A DNA stretch of 64,000 nt, taken from assembly GCF_012849055.1 (NCBI RefSeq), contig NZ_CP051677.1, positions 4,045,001 to 4,109,000 of the forward strand, given 5' to 3'. The notes under the pieces were generated by a model. That model was not told the origin of the DNA. It did not search any database and saw nothing but the letters and a program-made list of their open reading frames with translations. Below, in pieces: positions 42,589-53,033 of the stretch. A program made the position numbers and the translations under genes. This DNA is from Spirosoma rhododendri. Lineage in GTDB: Bacteria > Bacteroidota > Bacteroidia > Cytophagales > Spirosomataceae. The stretch's first letter is position 1, and each line of letters starts with the position of its first letter.

Positions 42589-43785
42589 ATGAATTACGAA
42601 TCACTCTCGCGCCGGGGCTTCGTTCACCAGCTTGGGCTGGCGTCGCTGGCCGTTCCGGCGATAACCACGCTTGGCCTTCAGGCCTGTGGCGGACAGGCGG
42701 GCGAAAAAACGGCCGACGAAGCTACATCGACAACTGCGACGACCGGGGCTGCCCGCAAAATTGGTATCGCGCTCGTCGGGCTTGGGCAGTATAGCGAGGG
42801 GCAACTGGCTCCCGCACTCGAAAAAACGACCAACTGTCGACTGGCCGGTATCGTGACGGGAACGCCCGAAAAAGCCGAGAAGTGGAAGAAGAAGTACGAC
42901 ATTCCCGATAAGAACGTCTACGACTACAAAACCTTCGACACCATCGCCGACAACCCCGACATCGACGTGGTGTACGTCGTGTTGCCCAACGCGCTACACG
43001 CCGAATACGTTATCCGGGCGGCAAAAGCGGGTAAGCACGTGATCTGCGAGAAGCCGATGGCCATGACGCCTGAGGAATGTCAGCAGATGATCGACGCCTG
43101 TAAGAAAGCAGGGAAACAACTGTCGATTGGCTACCGGCTGCACTTCGAGCCGCACAATCAGGAGATGATGCGGCTGGGACAGAACCAGACGTTCGGGAAA
43201 ATAAACAAGATCATCGCGCAGGACGGACAGGTGCAGAGTGAAGATAACCCGTGGCGGCTGGGCCGGGGTATTGGCAGCGGTGGCCCCATCCGCGACGTGG
43301 GCATCTACGCCTTGCAGGGAGCGATCTACACAAAGGGGCAAATTCCCATTGCGATCACCGCTAAATTTCACCCCATTACCGACCCAAAGAAATTCGATAA
43401 GGTCGAAGAAGGTGCTGATTTTCAGCTATACTTCTCCGACGGAACGACGGCCGACTGTTCCGCCAGCTTCAACAAAAAGATGAACAAGCTGCGGGCCGAA
43501 GCGGCCAACGGCTGGTTTGAGCTCGACCCGGCCTACGCGTACGGTGGCTTATCGGGCGAAACCAGCAAGGGTAAGATGAACATCGATAACGTGCCGCAGC
43601 AGGCCCGACAGATGGACGCCTTCGCGCAATGCATCCTGACCGACACACCGACGACCGTTCCCGGTGAACTCGGTATGCGCGACGTGCAGCTGATCTCCGC
43701 CATCTTCGAAGCCGCCCGCACCGGCAAGAAAATCGACACCAAAAACGTCATCCAGTACATGGACAAGTCGGCGCTAAAAGGTTGA
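42589..43785 (+). CDS. Tat-exported Gfo/Idh/MocA-family oxidoreductase
   Basis: 398 residues from ATG 42589, chosen because it places a twin-arginine signal (SRRGFVHQLGLASLAVPAI) at residues 6-24, followed by a lipobox-like LQAC. NAD(P)-binding strand KIGIALVGLGQYSEG about 59-73; CEKPMAMT (about 162-169) is the family's conserved catalytic-lysine motif. The C-terminal domain carries GGPIRDVGIYALQGAIY. Exported members in this phylum probably act on sugars with tightly bound cofactor. Substrate unknown. Confidence 0.9.
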   Translation: MNYESLSRRGFVHQLGLASLAVPAITTLGLQACGGQAGEKTADEATSTTATTGAARKIGIALVGLGQYSEGQLAPALEKTTNCRLAGIVTGTPEKAEKWKKKYDIPDKNVYDYKTFDTIADNPDIDVVYVVLPNALHAEYVIRAAKAGKHVICEKPMAMTPEECQQMIDACKKAGKQLSIGYRLHFEPHNQEMMRLGQNQTFGKINKIIAQDGQVQSEDNPWRLGRGIGSGGPIRDVGIYALQGAIYTKGQIPIAITAKFHPITDPKKFDKVEEGADFQLYFSDGTTADCSASFNKKMNKLRAEAANGWFELDPAYAYGGLSGETSKGKMNIDNVPQQARQMDAFAQCILTDTPTTVPGELGMRDVQLISAIFEAARTGKKIDTKNVIQYMDKSALKG

Positions 43786-43857
43786 ATGATTGAATGATAG
43801 AGTGATTGAATAAACTGGCTTACGAACTCATTCAATCACTCTATCATTCAATCATTC
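43784..43857. terminator. Perfect 28-base hairpin between convergent genes
   Basis: Arms 43784-43811 and 43830-43857 are exact complements made of the phrase GAATGATTGAATGATAGAGT. It begins at the stop codon of the oxidoreductase and ends two bases before the DinB stop, so it likely serves both transcripts. Confidence 0.7.
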
Positions 43858-43859
43858 CG

Positions 43860-44525
43860 TCACTCCTTCCCCGCCTTCATGCCCGGCAGGCGGCCTTTGA
43901 GCCAGGTCACCTGGCCCCGGTGGTTCGACTCGTGTTCGCAGACGTGGAACCACTTCCAGTACGTATTCACCGGCTGTTGCTTCGACCAGATTGGGTCAAG
44001 GGCCAGTAGCCACTTATCGTCTTTGGTCTTTAGTCTGGCGAGCGTTTCATCGCGCACAGCATTGATCTTGTCGAGATAATACTGTGCGTCGTGGCCTTTG
44101 ATCTCGCTGCGCCCCGCGTCGCCCAGTTCCATAGCTGCGCCCCAGTCTTTTTTCTCCGCGTCGTTGAATTCCTGCCGTCCCTCGAAGGTGTTGATCTGAT
44201 AAAATTTATCGGTTGCGCCGAGGTGCATAATCAACGCGCCGATGGTGTTGGCTTTCGCGTCGAACAGGTGATCGAGCTGGGTTTGAGTTAGGTCTTTTAC
44301 CGTGCGGATGATCGTGTCGCGGTTGTAGCGCATCATCGACACCAGTGTCCCGATCATGGGGGAGTACCCTTCCACCGGCCCCACAACAAGCAGGTTGTTT
44401 TCTGGCGGAGCGGGCAGTGTGTGGGCCAGGGCGGGTAGGGCGCCGGTCAGGCTCAGGCTGGCGGCTGTGGCCAGGCTGCCATTCATAAACTGACGGCGCG
44501 AAACAGAATTGGACGATTGATTCAT
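43860..44525 (-). CDS. Tat-exported DinB-family protein
   Basis: 221 residues from the ATG at 44525, which gives a twin-arginine signal (SRRQFMNGSLATAASLSLTGAL). The mature domain is a four-helix DinB bundle: MMRYNRDTIIRTVKDLTQTQLDHLFD, GALIMHLGATDKFYQ with the first metal histidine, and VCEHESNHRGQVTWLKGRL with the second and third. Such bundles bind a divalent metal and include thiol-dependent transferases. Substrate unknown, and an exported form is uncommon. The longer frame to 44612 lacks protein character. Confidence 0.82.
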   Translation of the reverse strand: MNQSSNSVSRRQFMNGSLATAASLSLTGALPALAHTLPAPPENNLLVVGPVEGYSPMIGTLVSMMRYNRDTIIRTVKDLTQTQLDHLFDAKANTIGALIMHLGATDKFYQINTFEGRQEFNDAEKKDWGAAMELGDAGRSEIKGHDAQYYLDKINAVRDETLARLKTKDDKWLLALDPIWSKQQPVNTYWKWFHVCEHESNHRGQVTWLKGRLPGMKAGKE

Positions 44526-44739
44526 CGGTTGGAGAGTAATGGTGAACTGATGTAAGAAGAAGTGACTAAATCTGGTTGTCTGCTGATGTGCGGGAGAGAA
44601 CGGTGTAATCAATGATCTGGGATGGGTATTTGTTGGCTAAAGTTGTATTTAATCTACATTTAACTATCTTAATTTCATTTGTATAGCTTACCTGACGTCG
44701 TTGTTCTCAATTGATTCACCACATCTGTTTACCGTCCTT

Positions 44740-45375
44740 ATGCGCCTACTTAAACTACTCGTTCCGCTTGTTGCTATTGCTGGTCTGGTCAATGCCTGTA
44801 AAAAGGACGATGCACAGCCTCAGTCTGTTGCGAATGTATTGACGAATGGCGACTTTGAAACATCGCCCTATCAGGACTGGAAGATAGACATTAATAAAGT
44901 CTCAAAAACAAAATCCAACGGCTACACAATCGAGTACAGCACCGAAGCCGCGTCATCACCCAGCCATTCGATGAAAGTTAGTTGCAATGGCGCCTACAAC
45001 GACTCGACATACCAGTTGATCCAGCAGTTTTTTTACCTGTCGAGTGCAACGGCCCCGGCGGGCGGGAGGGTGATTTCGATACCGACCGGGGGAAAGCTGA
45101 CGATGAAGGTTAAAATCAAGACGGTCAACATCCAGGGCAACGGTATTTCCATCGCCATTGGCGGTAACTATGGTTCCGATCGGAAATATGAAACGGCATT
45201 TTATACCTCAACGGAAGGAAAAACGACGATTACCGGCACGAACGATTTTAAAGAGTACGCGATTACGTTCGATTCGTTTCCGGCGAATATGCACAGTATG
45301 TACGCGCTGATTTTTTTTCTGCCCAACACAATCGGTACGGCTTACTACGACGATGTGTCGTTGTCGGTCAATTGA
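44740..45375 (+). CDS. Lipoprotein with carbohydrate-binding-like jelly roll
   Basis: 211 residues from ATG 44740. Lipobox VNAC with cysteine at residue 20. The mature part starts VLTNGDFETSPYQDWKID, the classical opening of CBM4/9-like and related jelly-roll domains, and closes with GTAYYDDVSLSVN, their standard last strand. It is probably a surface-anchored glycan- or protein-binding module without enzymatic domain. The upstream region carries a 17-base motif identical to one before the PhoX-like lipoprotein gene. Confidence 0.7.
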   Translation: MRLLKLLVPLVAIAGLVNACKKDDAQPQSVANVLTNGDFETSPYQDWKIDINKVSKTKSNGYTIEYSTEAASSPSHSMKVSCNGAYNDSTYQLIQQFFYLSSATAPAGGRVISIPTGGKLTMKVKIKTVNIQGNGISIAIGGNYGSDRKYETAFYTSTEGKTTITGTNDFKEYAITFDSFPANMHSMYALIFFLPNTIGTAYYDDVSLSVN

Positions 45376-45403
45376 GAAGGAAGACCATCCGAAAATGGCT
45401 GTT

Positions 45404-45438
45404 CATAAGCGGTCGTTCCCACAGAACGACCGCTTATG
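45404..45438. terminator. Hairpin between convergent lipoprotein and M20 genes
   Basis: Perfect 15-base arms 45404-45418 and 45424-45438 with a 5-base loop; the right arm contains the stop codon of the M20 gene. Confidence 0.7.
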
Positions 45439-46585
45439 TATGTTTGAGATCGATCAGGGCACGGAATAGTCGGGCGGCCGGTTCGATTAAGTTGTCGTTG
45501 AAATCGTAGTCGTCGTTGTGTAGCGCGGGGCTGTCTTCACCCGCGCCGATGCCGAACATCGCCCCCCGAAAATGCTGCGTAAACAGGCCGAAATCCTCTC
45601 CCCAGCGAAAGGGTTGCGTCAGTTCCTGATAGGGGAACCCCAGTGTCTCGGCGCAGTTTCTGATCTGATCGACCGCATCCGCGTCATTCTCCGTCGCGTA
45701 AAACGGCTGTACGTCAGTGCTGTCGATAACCAGCTTGTGGGCGTCGGCCAGTGTGTCGAGCAGCTGACCGATCTGCTTTTTTAGGTCGTCCATCCGGGCG
45801 GGTGTCCGGCTGCGCAGCGTCAGATGAACCTGACCAGTACCGGGCGAGACACCGTACGACCAGTCGCTCATCGTGGTCTGCACCGGGGTAATCAGTGCGA
45901 AGGTGTCAAGCTGCGGGTCGGGTTGCTGGAGGGCGCGGCTTTGCAGAACAAACTCGGCCATCGCGTAGGCCGGATTGTTTCCGTTTTCTGGTTCGGCCGC
46001 GTGCGAAACGTGTCCTGTAAAGCGGATATCCATACCCGATACCGAAGCCGTAAACAGGCCGGGTTTGCAGACGATAACGCCCTCGGCAAACCCCGGCAGA
46101 TTGTGCAGGGCGAAGACTCTGTCGGGTGGGCGCAGGGCCCTGAATGCGTTGTCGTGAAGGACCAGATCCGCTCCCTCACCCGTTTCTTCGGCGGGTTGAA
46201 ATAGCAGATACACCAGACCGGTAGCGATCGGACTGGCGTGGAGCGAAGCCGCCAGCCTGACCAGAATGGCCGTGTGGCCGTCGTGCCCGCATTTGTGCGA
46301 CACCCGCTCGTGCCGGGACTGGTGCGCAAACGTATTCGTTTCGGGAATGGGCAGCGCGTCGATGTCGGCCCGGATCAGCGTAACCGGCCCCCCGGTACCG
46401 GTACCGGTACCGTACCGGACCAGCAGCCCCGTACCGCCAATCGGCGTTATATCGGCCGGGTCGAACAGGCTGATAAACGCACGAATTCGCTGCTGCGTCT
46501 GCGTTTCCTGCCCCGACAGTTCCGGGAAGCGGTGCAATTCGTAACGAAACGCGACAAACGGGTCTGTCTGGAAGGGTAATTTCAT
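45434..46585 (-). CDS. M20D-family amidohydrolase
   Basis: 383 residues. RADIDALPI (about 71-79) and SHKCGHDGHTA (about 95-105) supply metal ligands, PAEETGEGA the catalytic glutamate (about 131-139), and FALHNLPGF the next histidine. It resembles hippurate/IAA-amino-acid hydrolases and N-acyl amino acid deacylases. Cytoplasmic. Residues about 59-67 (GTGTGTGG) are encoded by a GGTACC hexanucleotide tandem repeat, an unusual insertion in a surface loop. It is divergent from a second M20 gene at 46729. Confidence 0.9.
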   Translation of the reverse strand: MKLPFQTDPFVAFRYELHRFPELSGQETQTQQRIRAFISLFDPADITPIGGTGLLVRYGTGTGTGGPVTLIRADIDALPIPETNTFAHQSRHERVSHKCGHDGHTAILVRLAASLHASPIATGLVYLLFQPAEETGEGADLVLHDNAFRALRPPDRVFALHNLPGFAEGVIVCKPGLFTASVSGMDIRFTGHVSHAAEPENGNNPAYAMAEFVLQSRALQQPDPQLDTFALITPVQTTMSDWSYGVSPGTGQVHLTLRSRTPARMDDLKKQIGQLLDTLADAHKLVIDSTDVQPFYATENDADAVDQIRNCAETLGFPYQELTQPFRWGEDFGLFTQHFRGAMFGIGAGEDSPALHNDDYDFNDNLIEPAARLFRALIDLKHT

Positions 46586-46728
46586 GGCAAAGACGTTGGT
46601 TTGTCAAAGATGGGGATTTCGGACGGCTATATCCGGCAGGTTCCAATTAAAGCCAACGGCCCCTGATCGTGGTTTTCTGCGCCCGCTCCGTATTTTAGCC
46701 GGTACAACCTGTCAAAATTGTACCCGCT

Positions 46729-48018
46729 ATGAAAAAACTGTTACCACTGTTCCTGCTGGGAAGTCTCGGCGTGTCCGCTTCCGGCGCGTCGGCACAGTCG
46801 CTGACCAAACCCGAAGCAACCCTCGTCGGTACCGTTACGAAGCAGCTGCCCGAAACGATGAGTTTTCTGGAAAAGGTCGTCAATATCAACAGCGGCACGC
46901 TCAACAAGGAAGGCGTACGGCAGGTCGGCGATCTGATGGGCGACGAACTGAAAAAGCTGGGCTTCGCCGTTGAATGGGTACCGCTGCCCGACTCGCTCAA
47001 CCGGGCGGGGCACCTTGTGGCAACACGTACCGGCAAGCGGGGCAAAAAACTGTTTCTCATCGGTCACCTCGACACGGTCTTCGAGAAAAGCCTGCCGATG
47101 GAGCCCTACACCCGCGTCAACGACACAACGGCGGCCGGGCAGGGGGTAAACGACATGAAAGGGGGCGACGTGCTGATTATCGCGGCCCTGAAAGCGATGC
47201 AGACCCAGAAACTGCTGGATGATACGTCGATTACTATCTACATGACGGGCGACGAAGAAAGCTCCGGCGGCCCCGAAAGTCGGCGTGATTTCATCGAGCG
47301 GGCCCGGAAAAACGACATCGCGCTGGCCTTCGAAGGGGCGCAGGGGCTGCACAACGTTACGACGGGTCGGCGGGGGTCGAGTAGCTGGACGCTGACCGTA
47401 AAAGCCCGGACGGGCCATTCCTCACGCATCTTTAGTGATCTCGGTTATGGGGCTATCTACGAAGCCGCCCGCGTATTGACCGAGTTTCGGCGGCAACTGG
47501 GGCAGGAGCAATACCTGACCTTCAATCCCGGTCTGATCGTTGGTGGTTCGTCGGTGAAATACGACGACAAAACCGCCCGCGCCGAAACCGTTGGCAAAAC
47601 CAATATCGTCGCCGAATCGGCGCTGGTGAAGGGCGATCTGCGGTTTCTGGGTGAAGCGCAGAAGGAAAAAGCCCGCGCCAAAATGCGGGAGATCGTCGAG
47701 AAGAGTTTGCCGCTGACTGGTTCAAAAATCACCTTCGCTGACGGCATCCCGTCGATGGACCCCACGCCCGCCAACGAAAACCTACGCATGATCGTCGACA
47801 AAGTAAGCCGCGACATGGGTCTGGGGCCGGTTGGAGCCGTTGATCCCGGTAGCCGGGGCGCAGGCGATGTATCGTTCGTGGCCGAATTTATGCCCTGCCT
47901 CGACGGCCTGGGCGCGTCGGGGAAAGGCGCCCACAGCATCGAAGAAACCCTGAACCTGAAGGAATACCCGGTCCTGATTCAGCGCACCGCCCTGCTGCTG
48001 TACCGGCTGACACGATGA
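46729..48018 (+). CDS. Exported M20 metallopeptidase (carboxypeptidase G2-like)
   Basis: 429 residues. Signal peptide about 1-23 (LLPLFLLGSLGVSASGASA). Metal site: IGHLDTVFE (about 105-113), GVNDMKGGDV (about 139-148), TGDEESSG with the catalytic glutamates (about 172-179). The dimerisation domain starts near GRRGSSSWTLTVKARTGHSS. It cleaves C-terminal glutamate from peptides or folates in close relatives such as CPG2; substrate here unknown. Periplasmic. Shares a 143-base control region with the divergent M20D gene. Confidence 0.9.
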   Translation: MKKLLPLFLLGSLGVSASGASAQSLTKPEATLVGTVTKQLPETMSFLEKVVNINSGTLNKEGVRQVGDLMGDELKKLGFAVEWVPLPDSLNRAGHLVATRTGKRGKKLFLIGHLDTVFEKSLPMEPYTRVNDTTAAGQGVNDMKGGDVLIIAALKAMQTQKLLDDTSITIYMTGDEESSGGPESRRDFIERARKNDIALAFEGAQGLHNVTTGRRGSSSWTLTVKARTGHSSRIFSDLGYGAIYEAARVLTEFRRQLGQEQYLTFNPGLIVGGSSVKYDDKTARAETVGKTNIVAESALVKGDLRFLGEAQKEKARAKMREIVEKSLPLTGSKITFADGIPSMDPTPANENLRMIVDKVSRDMGLGPVGAVDPGSRGAGDVSFVAEFMPCLDGLGASGKGAHSIEETLNLKEYPVLIQRTALLLYRLTR

Positions 48019-48020
48019 AA

Positions 48021-48176
48021 AAAGTTGGATAGTTGTAGAGTTGGATAGTTGTAAAGTTGCGGTTCCCCCGCAGCCGCGGACGGTGCCGGGACTGGCGCGT
48101 CAGCCCATCCGGCGGCTAGCTGCGAGCGGTAGCAACTTTACAACGCTATAGCTATCCAACTTTACAACTATAAAGC
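48021..48176. repeat. GTTGTAAAGTTGGATAG inverted repeat
   Basis: Left arm 48021-48060 is a near tandem duplication of AGTTGGATAGTTGTA; right arm 48131-48176 is its partial complement. The 70-base loop contains a G+C-rich centre. Lies between the convergent M20 and DUF4239 genes. Confidence 0.65.
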
Positions 48177-48962
48177 TTAGTAGGTCACCATTTCGTAGAG
48201 TACGGATTCGAAAGCACTGGCATCGACGCTGAAACCGCCCCGAAAGGGATTGTCCATCGCGGCCGTCAGAAACAGGAGTGAGCCCAGCAACAGCGCGATC
48301 AGCGAGGTGAGCGCCAGCTGGTGCGCACGGTCTTTCGATACGAAAAACCACGAAATGGCCACGTTGATGAGGGCACCCAGTATGATGACCCACCAGAGCA
48401 GCTCGGGCAGGTTTGCCTGATCTCCGCGCAGCCGTAGCCGGTGAGCGATCAACAGCTCGTTAAGCTGATTAATCGCCTGCTGATGAACGACATTGAGCCG
48501 GGGTGTATTGGGTATGAAGGCAAACAGATGGTTCTTGAACGACCGCAGAATTTTGCTGCTTTCCTGCGGTACCTCGCCCCGATGGTGAGCTGGCCAGTCC
48601 TGGTAGATAATCGATTTGACGTACTGCTTCAGCTCCTGCTGGTAGGCCTTCCGGTAATTGGCCGGGTAGGTGGCCATGTCCTGATACAGAGCCGCCGTAA
48701 TGGTCGCTTCCTCATCGACCTGATTGGACAGGCTCTGGAAATTGCTCCACGCGCCCGCAGCGACCAGGCCAAGTAGAATGCCGTAGATGACCCCCGCCGA
48801 CCCCAGAAAATAACTCACCAGGTCGTTGTGTTCAGCCGTCTCCGTAACGATTTTTGCGACCCAGGAACGCAGGCCGTATAGCCCGACTATGGAGAAAAGC
48901 CAGGTTGTGCCGCAGCAGAAAATGAAAAATAACCAGTTCGGTAAGGAATAAATCCAGTCCAT
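48177..48962 (-). CDS. DUF4239 (bestrophin-like) membrane protein
   Basis: 261 residues. Two membrane segments at the N-terminus (about 9-28, 48-68: YFLGSAGVIYGILLGLVAAGAW), a soluble helical middle with QVDEEATITAALYQDMATYP, and two at the C-terminus (about 187-207, 215-235). The N-terminal helix pair and the VDEEA motif are the DUF4239 landmarks. The family is distantly related to bestrophin channels; transport is not proven. Monocistronic. Confidence 0.78.
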   Translation of the reverse strand: MDWIYSLPNWLFFIFCCGTTWLFSIVGLYGLRSWVAKIVTETAEHNDLVSYFLGSAGVIYGILLGLVAAGAWSNFQSLSNQVDEEATITAALYQDMATYPANYRKAYQQELKQYVKSIIYQDWPAHHRGEVPQESSKILRSFKNHLFAFIPNTPRLNVVHQQAINQLNELLIAHRLRLRGDQANLPELLWWVIILGALINVAISWFFVSKDRAHQLALTSLIALLLGSLLFLTAAMDNPFRGGFSVDASAFESVLYEMVTY

Positions 48963-49325
48963 TGAGTCAAGCGCGGTAACCGGTCAGGTGGCACGTCTCG
49001 CCAACCGACCGACAAGCATAGGTAAGCAACTGACCGGGATTCTGCCGGCCAGGTTTATTGGCGCTGCAAGATACGGTAGCTTGCTCATCTATCGGGTAGT
49101 TGGGGGCGGGTCAAAGCCGGGATTGTGCAGCCGGATGAGGGCGCCTTTAAATCAATCGGCCGCCGACTAATCGAGCGTTGTCCAGGCGTCGGTGTACGAC
49201 CCGTTGCAATATTCGCGTTTGTGCGCAGCTTGCAGGACGAAACTTCCGGGCCGCAGCCGCGTTTGTTGAAAACCGCAGCCAGTTCAGCTACTTCGCTCAA
49301 CTGTTGATCCCTATAAACCAGTACC
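48963..49325. other. Divergent intergenic region, no gene seen
   Basis: About 360 bases between DUF4239 and murI. Frames here (up to 80 codons) have composition of chance ORFs and no start context. I see no strong promoter box or hairpin. Confidence 0.35.
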
Positions 49326-50165
49326 ATGTTACAACCGATTGGCGTATTCGATTCGGGCTACGGCGGCCTGACGGTCCTGCGTGAGATTGTCCGGGCACTG
49401 CCGCAGTACGATTACCTGTATCTGGGCGATAACGCCCGGACGCCCTACGGCCCGCGTTCGTTCGAAACGGTGTATCACTACACCCTGGAATGCGTGCAGC
49501 ACCTGTTCGACCAGGGGTGTCGGCTTGTCATTCTGGCCTGTAACACCGCGTCGGCCAAAGCCCTGCGCAACATTCAACAGCTTGATCTGCCCCGGCTTTA
49601 CCCCGGTGCTGGCCCCCACGACCCGGCACGGCGGGTGCTGGGCGTGATCCGGCCTACGGCGGAAGTGATCGGAACGTATTCGAAAACGGGCGCGGTGGGG
49701 GTACTGGCAACCCAGGGAACGGTGGCGTCGGAATCGTACGTGGTCGAGATCGAAAAGTTTTTCCCCGGCGTAACGGTGTTCCAGGAAGCCTGCCCGATGT
49801 GGGTACCGCTGGTTGAAAATGGCGAATACGATAGCCCCGGTGCCGATTATTTTGTCCGGCAACATATTGATCGTGTTATTGCAAAGTCGCCCGATATCGA
49901 CACCCTGTTGCTGGCCTGTACACACTACCCCCTATTGATCGACAAGATACGGCAGGCTGTGCCGACAGCTACGACTGTGCTGAGTCAGGGGCAGATTGTT
50001 GCCGACAGTCTGGCCGATTACCTTCGGCGGCATCCGGCGATAGAGCAGCAATGTTCAAAAACCGGGCAACGCCAGTTTCTGACCACCGACTCGCCGGCTG
50101 ATTTCGACCGAAAAGCCACGATGTTTTATGGCGAACCGGTTCAGTCGATTCATGTTGCGCTGTAA
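49326..50165 (+). CDS. murI: Glutamate racemase
   Basis: 279 residues. Converts L- to D-glutamate for peptidoglycan. GVFDSGYGGLTV at the N-terminus with D9; catalytic cysteines in ILACNTASAKA (C72) and LACTHYPLL (C198) with H200. Full length and cytoplasmic. It stands alone, as often in Bacteroidota, and is followed by the promoter of a response-regulator gene. Confidence 0.95.
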   Translation: MLQPIGVFDSGYGGLTVLREIVRALPQYDYLYLGDNARTPYGPRSFETVYHYTLECVQHLFDQGCRLVILACNTASAKALRNIQQLDLPRLYPGAGPHDPARRVLGVIRPTAEVIGTYSKTGAVGVLATQGTVASESYVVEIEKFFPGVTVFQEACPMWVPLVENGEYDSPGADYFVRQHIDRVIAKSPDIDTLLLACTHYPLLIDKIRQAVPTATTVLSQGQIVADSLADYLRRHPAIEQQCSKTGQRQFLTTDSPADFDRKATMFYGEPVQSIHVAL

Positions 50166-50197
50166 CCAGTTGGACACATAATGTCTATGTTTATTAG

Positions 50198-50205
50198 TAC
50201 ATTTG
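50198..50205 (+). promoter_or_regulatory. -7 box of the response-regulator gene
   Basis: TACATTTG fits TAnnTTTG exactly, 81 bases before the ATG. No clear -33 box; TTGG at 50170 is a candidate at a long spacing. Confidence 0.4.
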
Positions 50206-50286
50206 TCTTTAGGAACGATAGACTATGTAAATTGCAATACCTCTTTGTGCCCACACATCAGAAAAGTTTAACCGCTCGATCAATAC

Positions 50287-51054
50287 ATGCAATCCGTTAC
50301 TATTCTACTAGTCGAAGATGAAGCTATTCTGAGCATGGACCTTACCTACCGGCTCGAACAGATGGGGTACTACGTAGTCGACGCCGTTGATAACGGACCC
50401 GACGCGCTGCGTATCTGCGAGCAAAAGACGGTCGATCTGGTCTTGCTCGATATTCATATTCGGGGCGAGTGGGACGGGGTCGAAACGGCCCGGCGCATCC
50501 GGGAGATCAGCCAGATGCCGCTTATTTTTCTGACGGCCCTGACCGATGGACCTACCATCGATCGCGCCCGGCAGGTTGGCCCGTCGGCTTACATCACCAA
50601 GCCCTTCAACGACCTGAACCTACGTATCGCTATCGACCTGGCCATTTACAACGTCACCCGGTCGGCAACGGTTGTTTCGCCCATCCAACCGGCCACTGAT
50701 ACGTTACCGACCGAGGAGCCGTCGCGCGGGGAGATTATCATGCTGACGAAGGATCATGTGTTTGTCAAGCAGAACTACCGCTTCGTCAAATTTCCGATCT
50801 CCGACATCCGCCATCTGCAATCGGAGGGCAACTACACCGACATTGTTACGGCGAGCCACAAGTATACGCTGCGGCTGGTGCTGAACCGGGTACTGGAAAA
50901 GCTGCACGCCAACGAAATGGCCCGGACCAACATTGTCCGGATTCATCGCTCGTACGCCGTTAACCTGCGGCAGGTCACCACGTTCAGCGAACAGGAAGTG
51001 CAGGTGGGGGGCAGACAATCCCCGTCGGGCGGAGTTACCGCGTCGAGTTTATGA
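50287..51054 (+). CDS. LytTR-type response regulator with frameshifted C-terminal end
   Basis: 255 residues as read. Receiver domain about 4-120 with phospho-acceptor D55 (LVLLDIHIRG), acidic pair D11-E12 and the lysine of YITKPF. LytTR DNA-binding domain about 150-240 (IRHLQSEGNYTDIVT, ARTNIVRIHRSYAVNL). The last 17 residues after VQVGG are out of frame. One extra G in the run 51006-51011 would give QTIPVGRSYRVEFMKGVLAQ and a stop at 51072-51074, the normal LytTR end, 262 residues in all. The domain is otherwise complete, so partial function is possible. No kinase is adjacent. Confidence 0.85.
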   Translation: MQSVTILLVEDEAILSMDLTYRLEQMGYYVVDAVDNGPDALRICEQKTVDLVLLDIHIRGEWDGVETARRIREISQMPLIFLTALTDGPTIDRARQVGPSAYITKPFNDLNLRIAIDLAIYNVTRSATVVSPIQPATDTLPTEEPSRGEIIMLTKDHVFVKQNYRFVKFPISDIRHLQSEGNYTDIVTASHKYTLRLVLNRVLEKLHANEMARTNIVRIHRSYAVNLRQVTTFSEQEVQVGGRQSPSGGVTASSL

Positions 51055-51074
51055 AGGGTGTACTGGCGCAGTAA

Positions 51075-52781
<1,707 letters not shown>

Positions 52782-52794
52782 ATTTACTACCGAA

Positions 52795-52840
52795 AGCAGA
52801 AAGCCCGCTAAGGATATCCTTGGCGGGCTTTCTGCTTTTT
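52795..52840. terminator. Terminator after the ABC-F gene
   Basis: AGCAGAAAGCCCGC (52795-52808) pairs with GCGGGCTTTCTGCT (52823-52836), T-run to 52840. Confidence 0.88.
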
Positions 52841-52900
52841 GTCTCTCGCAACCACAAGGGTCGTCCAGAATTTCATCACCTGTGGTAAAATCGCTGATTT

Positions 52901-52985
52901 TGTCATCCCGACGTCAGGAGGGATCTTCGCTAGCAGCGAACAGAACCAGCCATTGGCGAAGATCCCTCCTGACGTCGGGATGACA
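52901..52985. repeat. Second copy of the GGAGGGATCTTCG hairpin
   Basis: Perfect 30-base arms 52901-52930 and 52956-52985, loop 25 bases. The stem is a variant of the element at 30026-30124 (GACGTCAGG here, GACGCAGG there), each variant matched on both arms. The loops differ. Confidence 0.8.
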
Positions 52986-53033
52986 GAAAAAGCTTTTTCA
53001 TGTATGCCTAAATAACTGCTTGGGCGAAACCTG

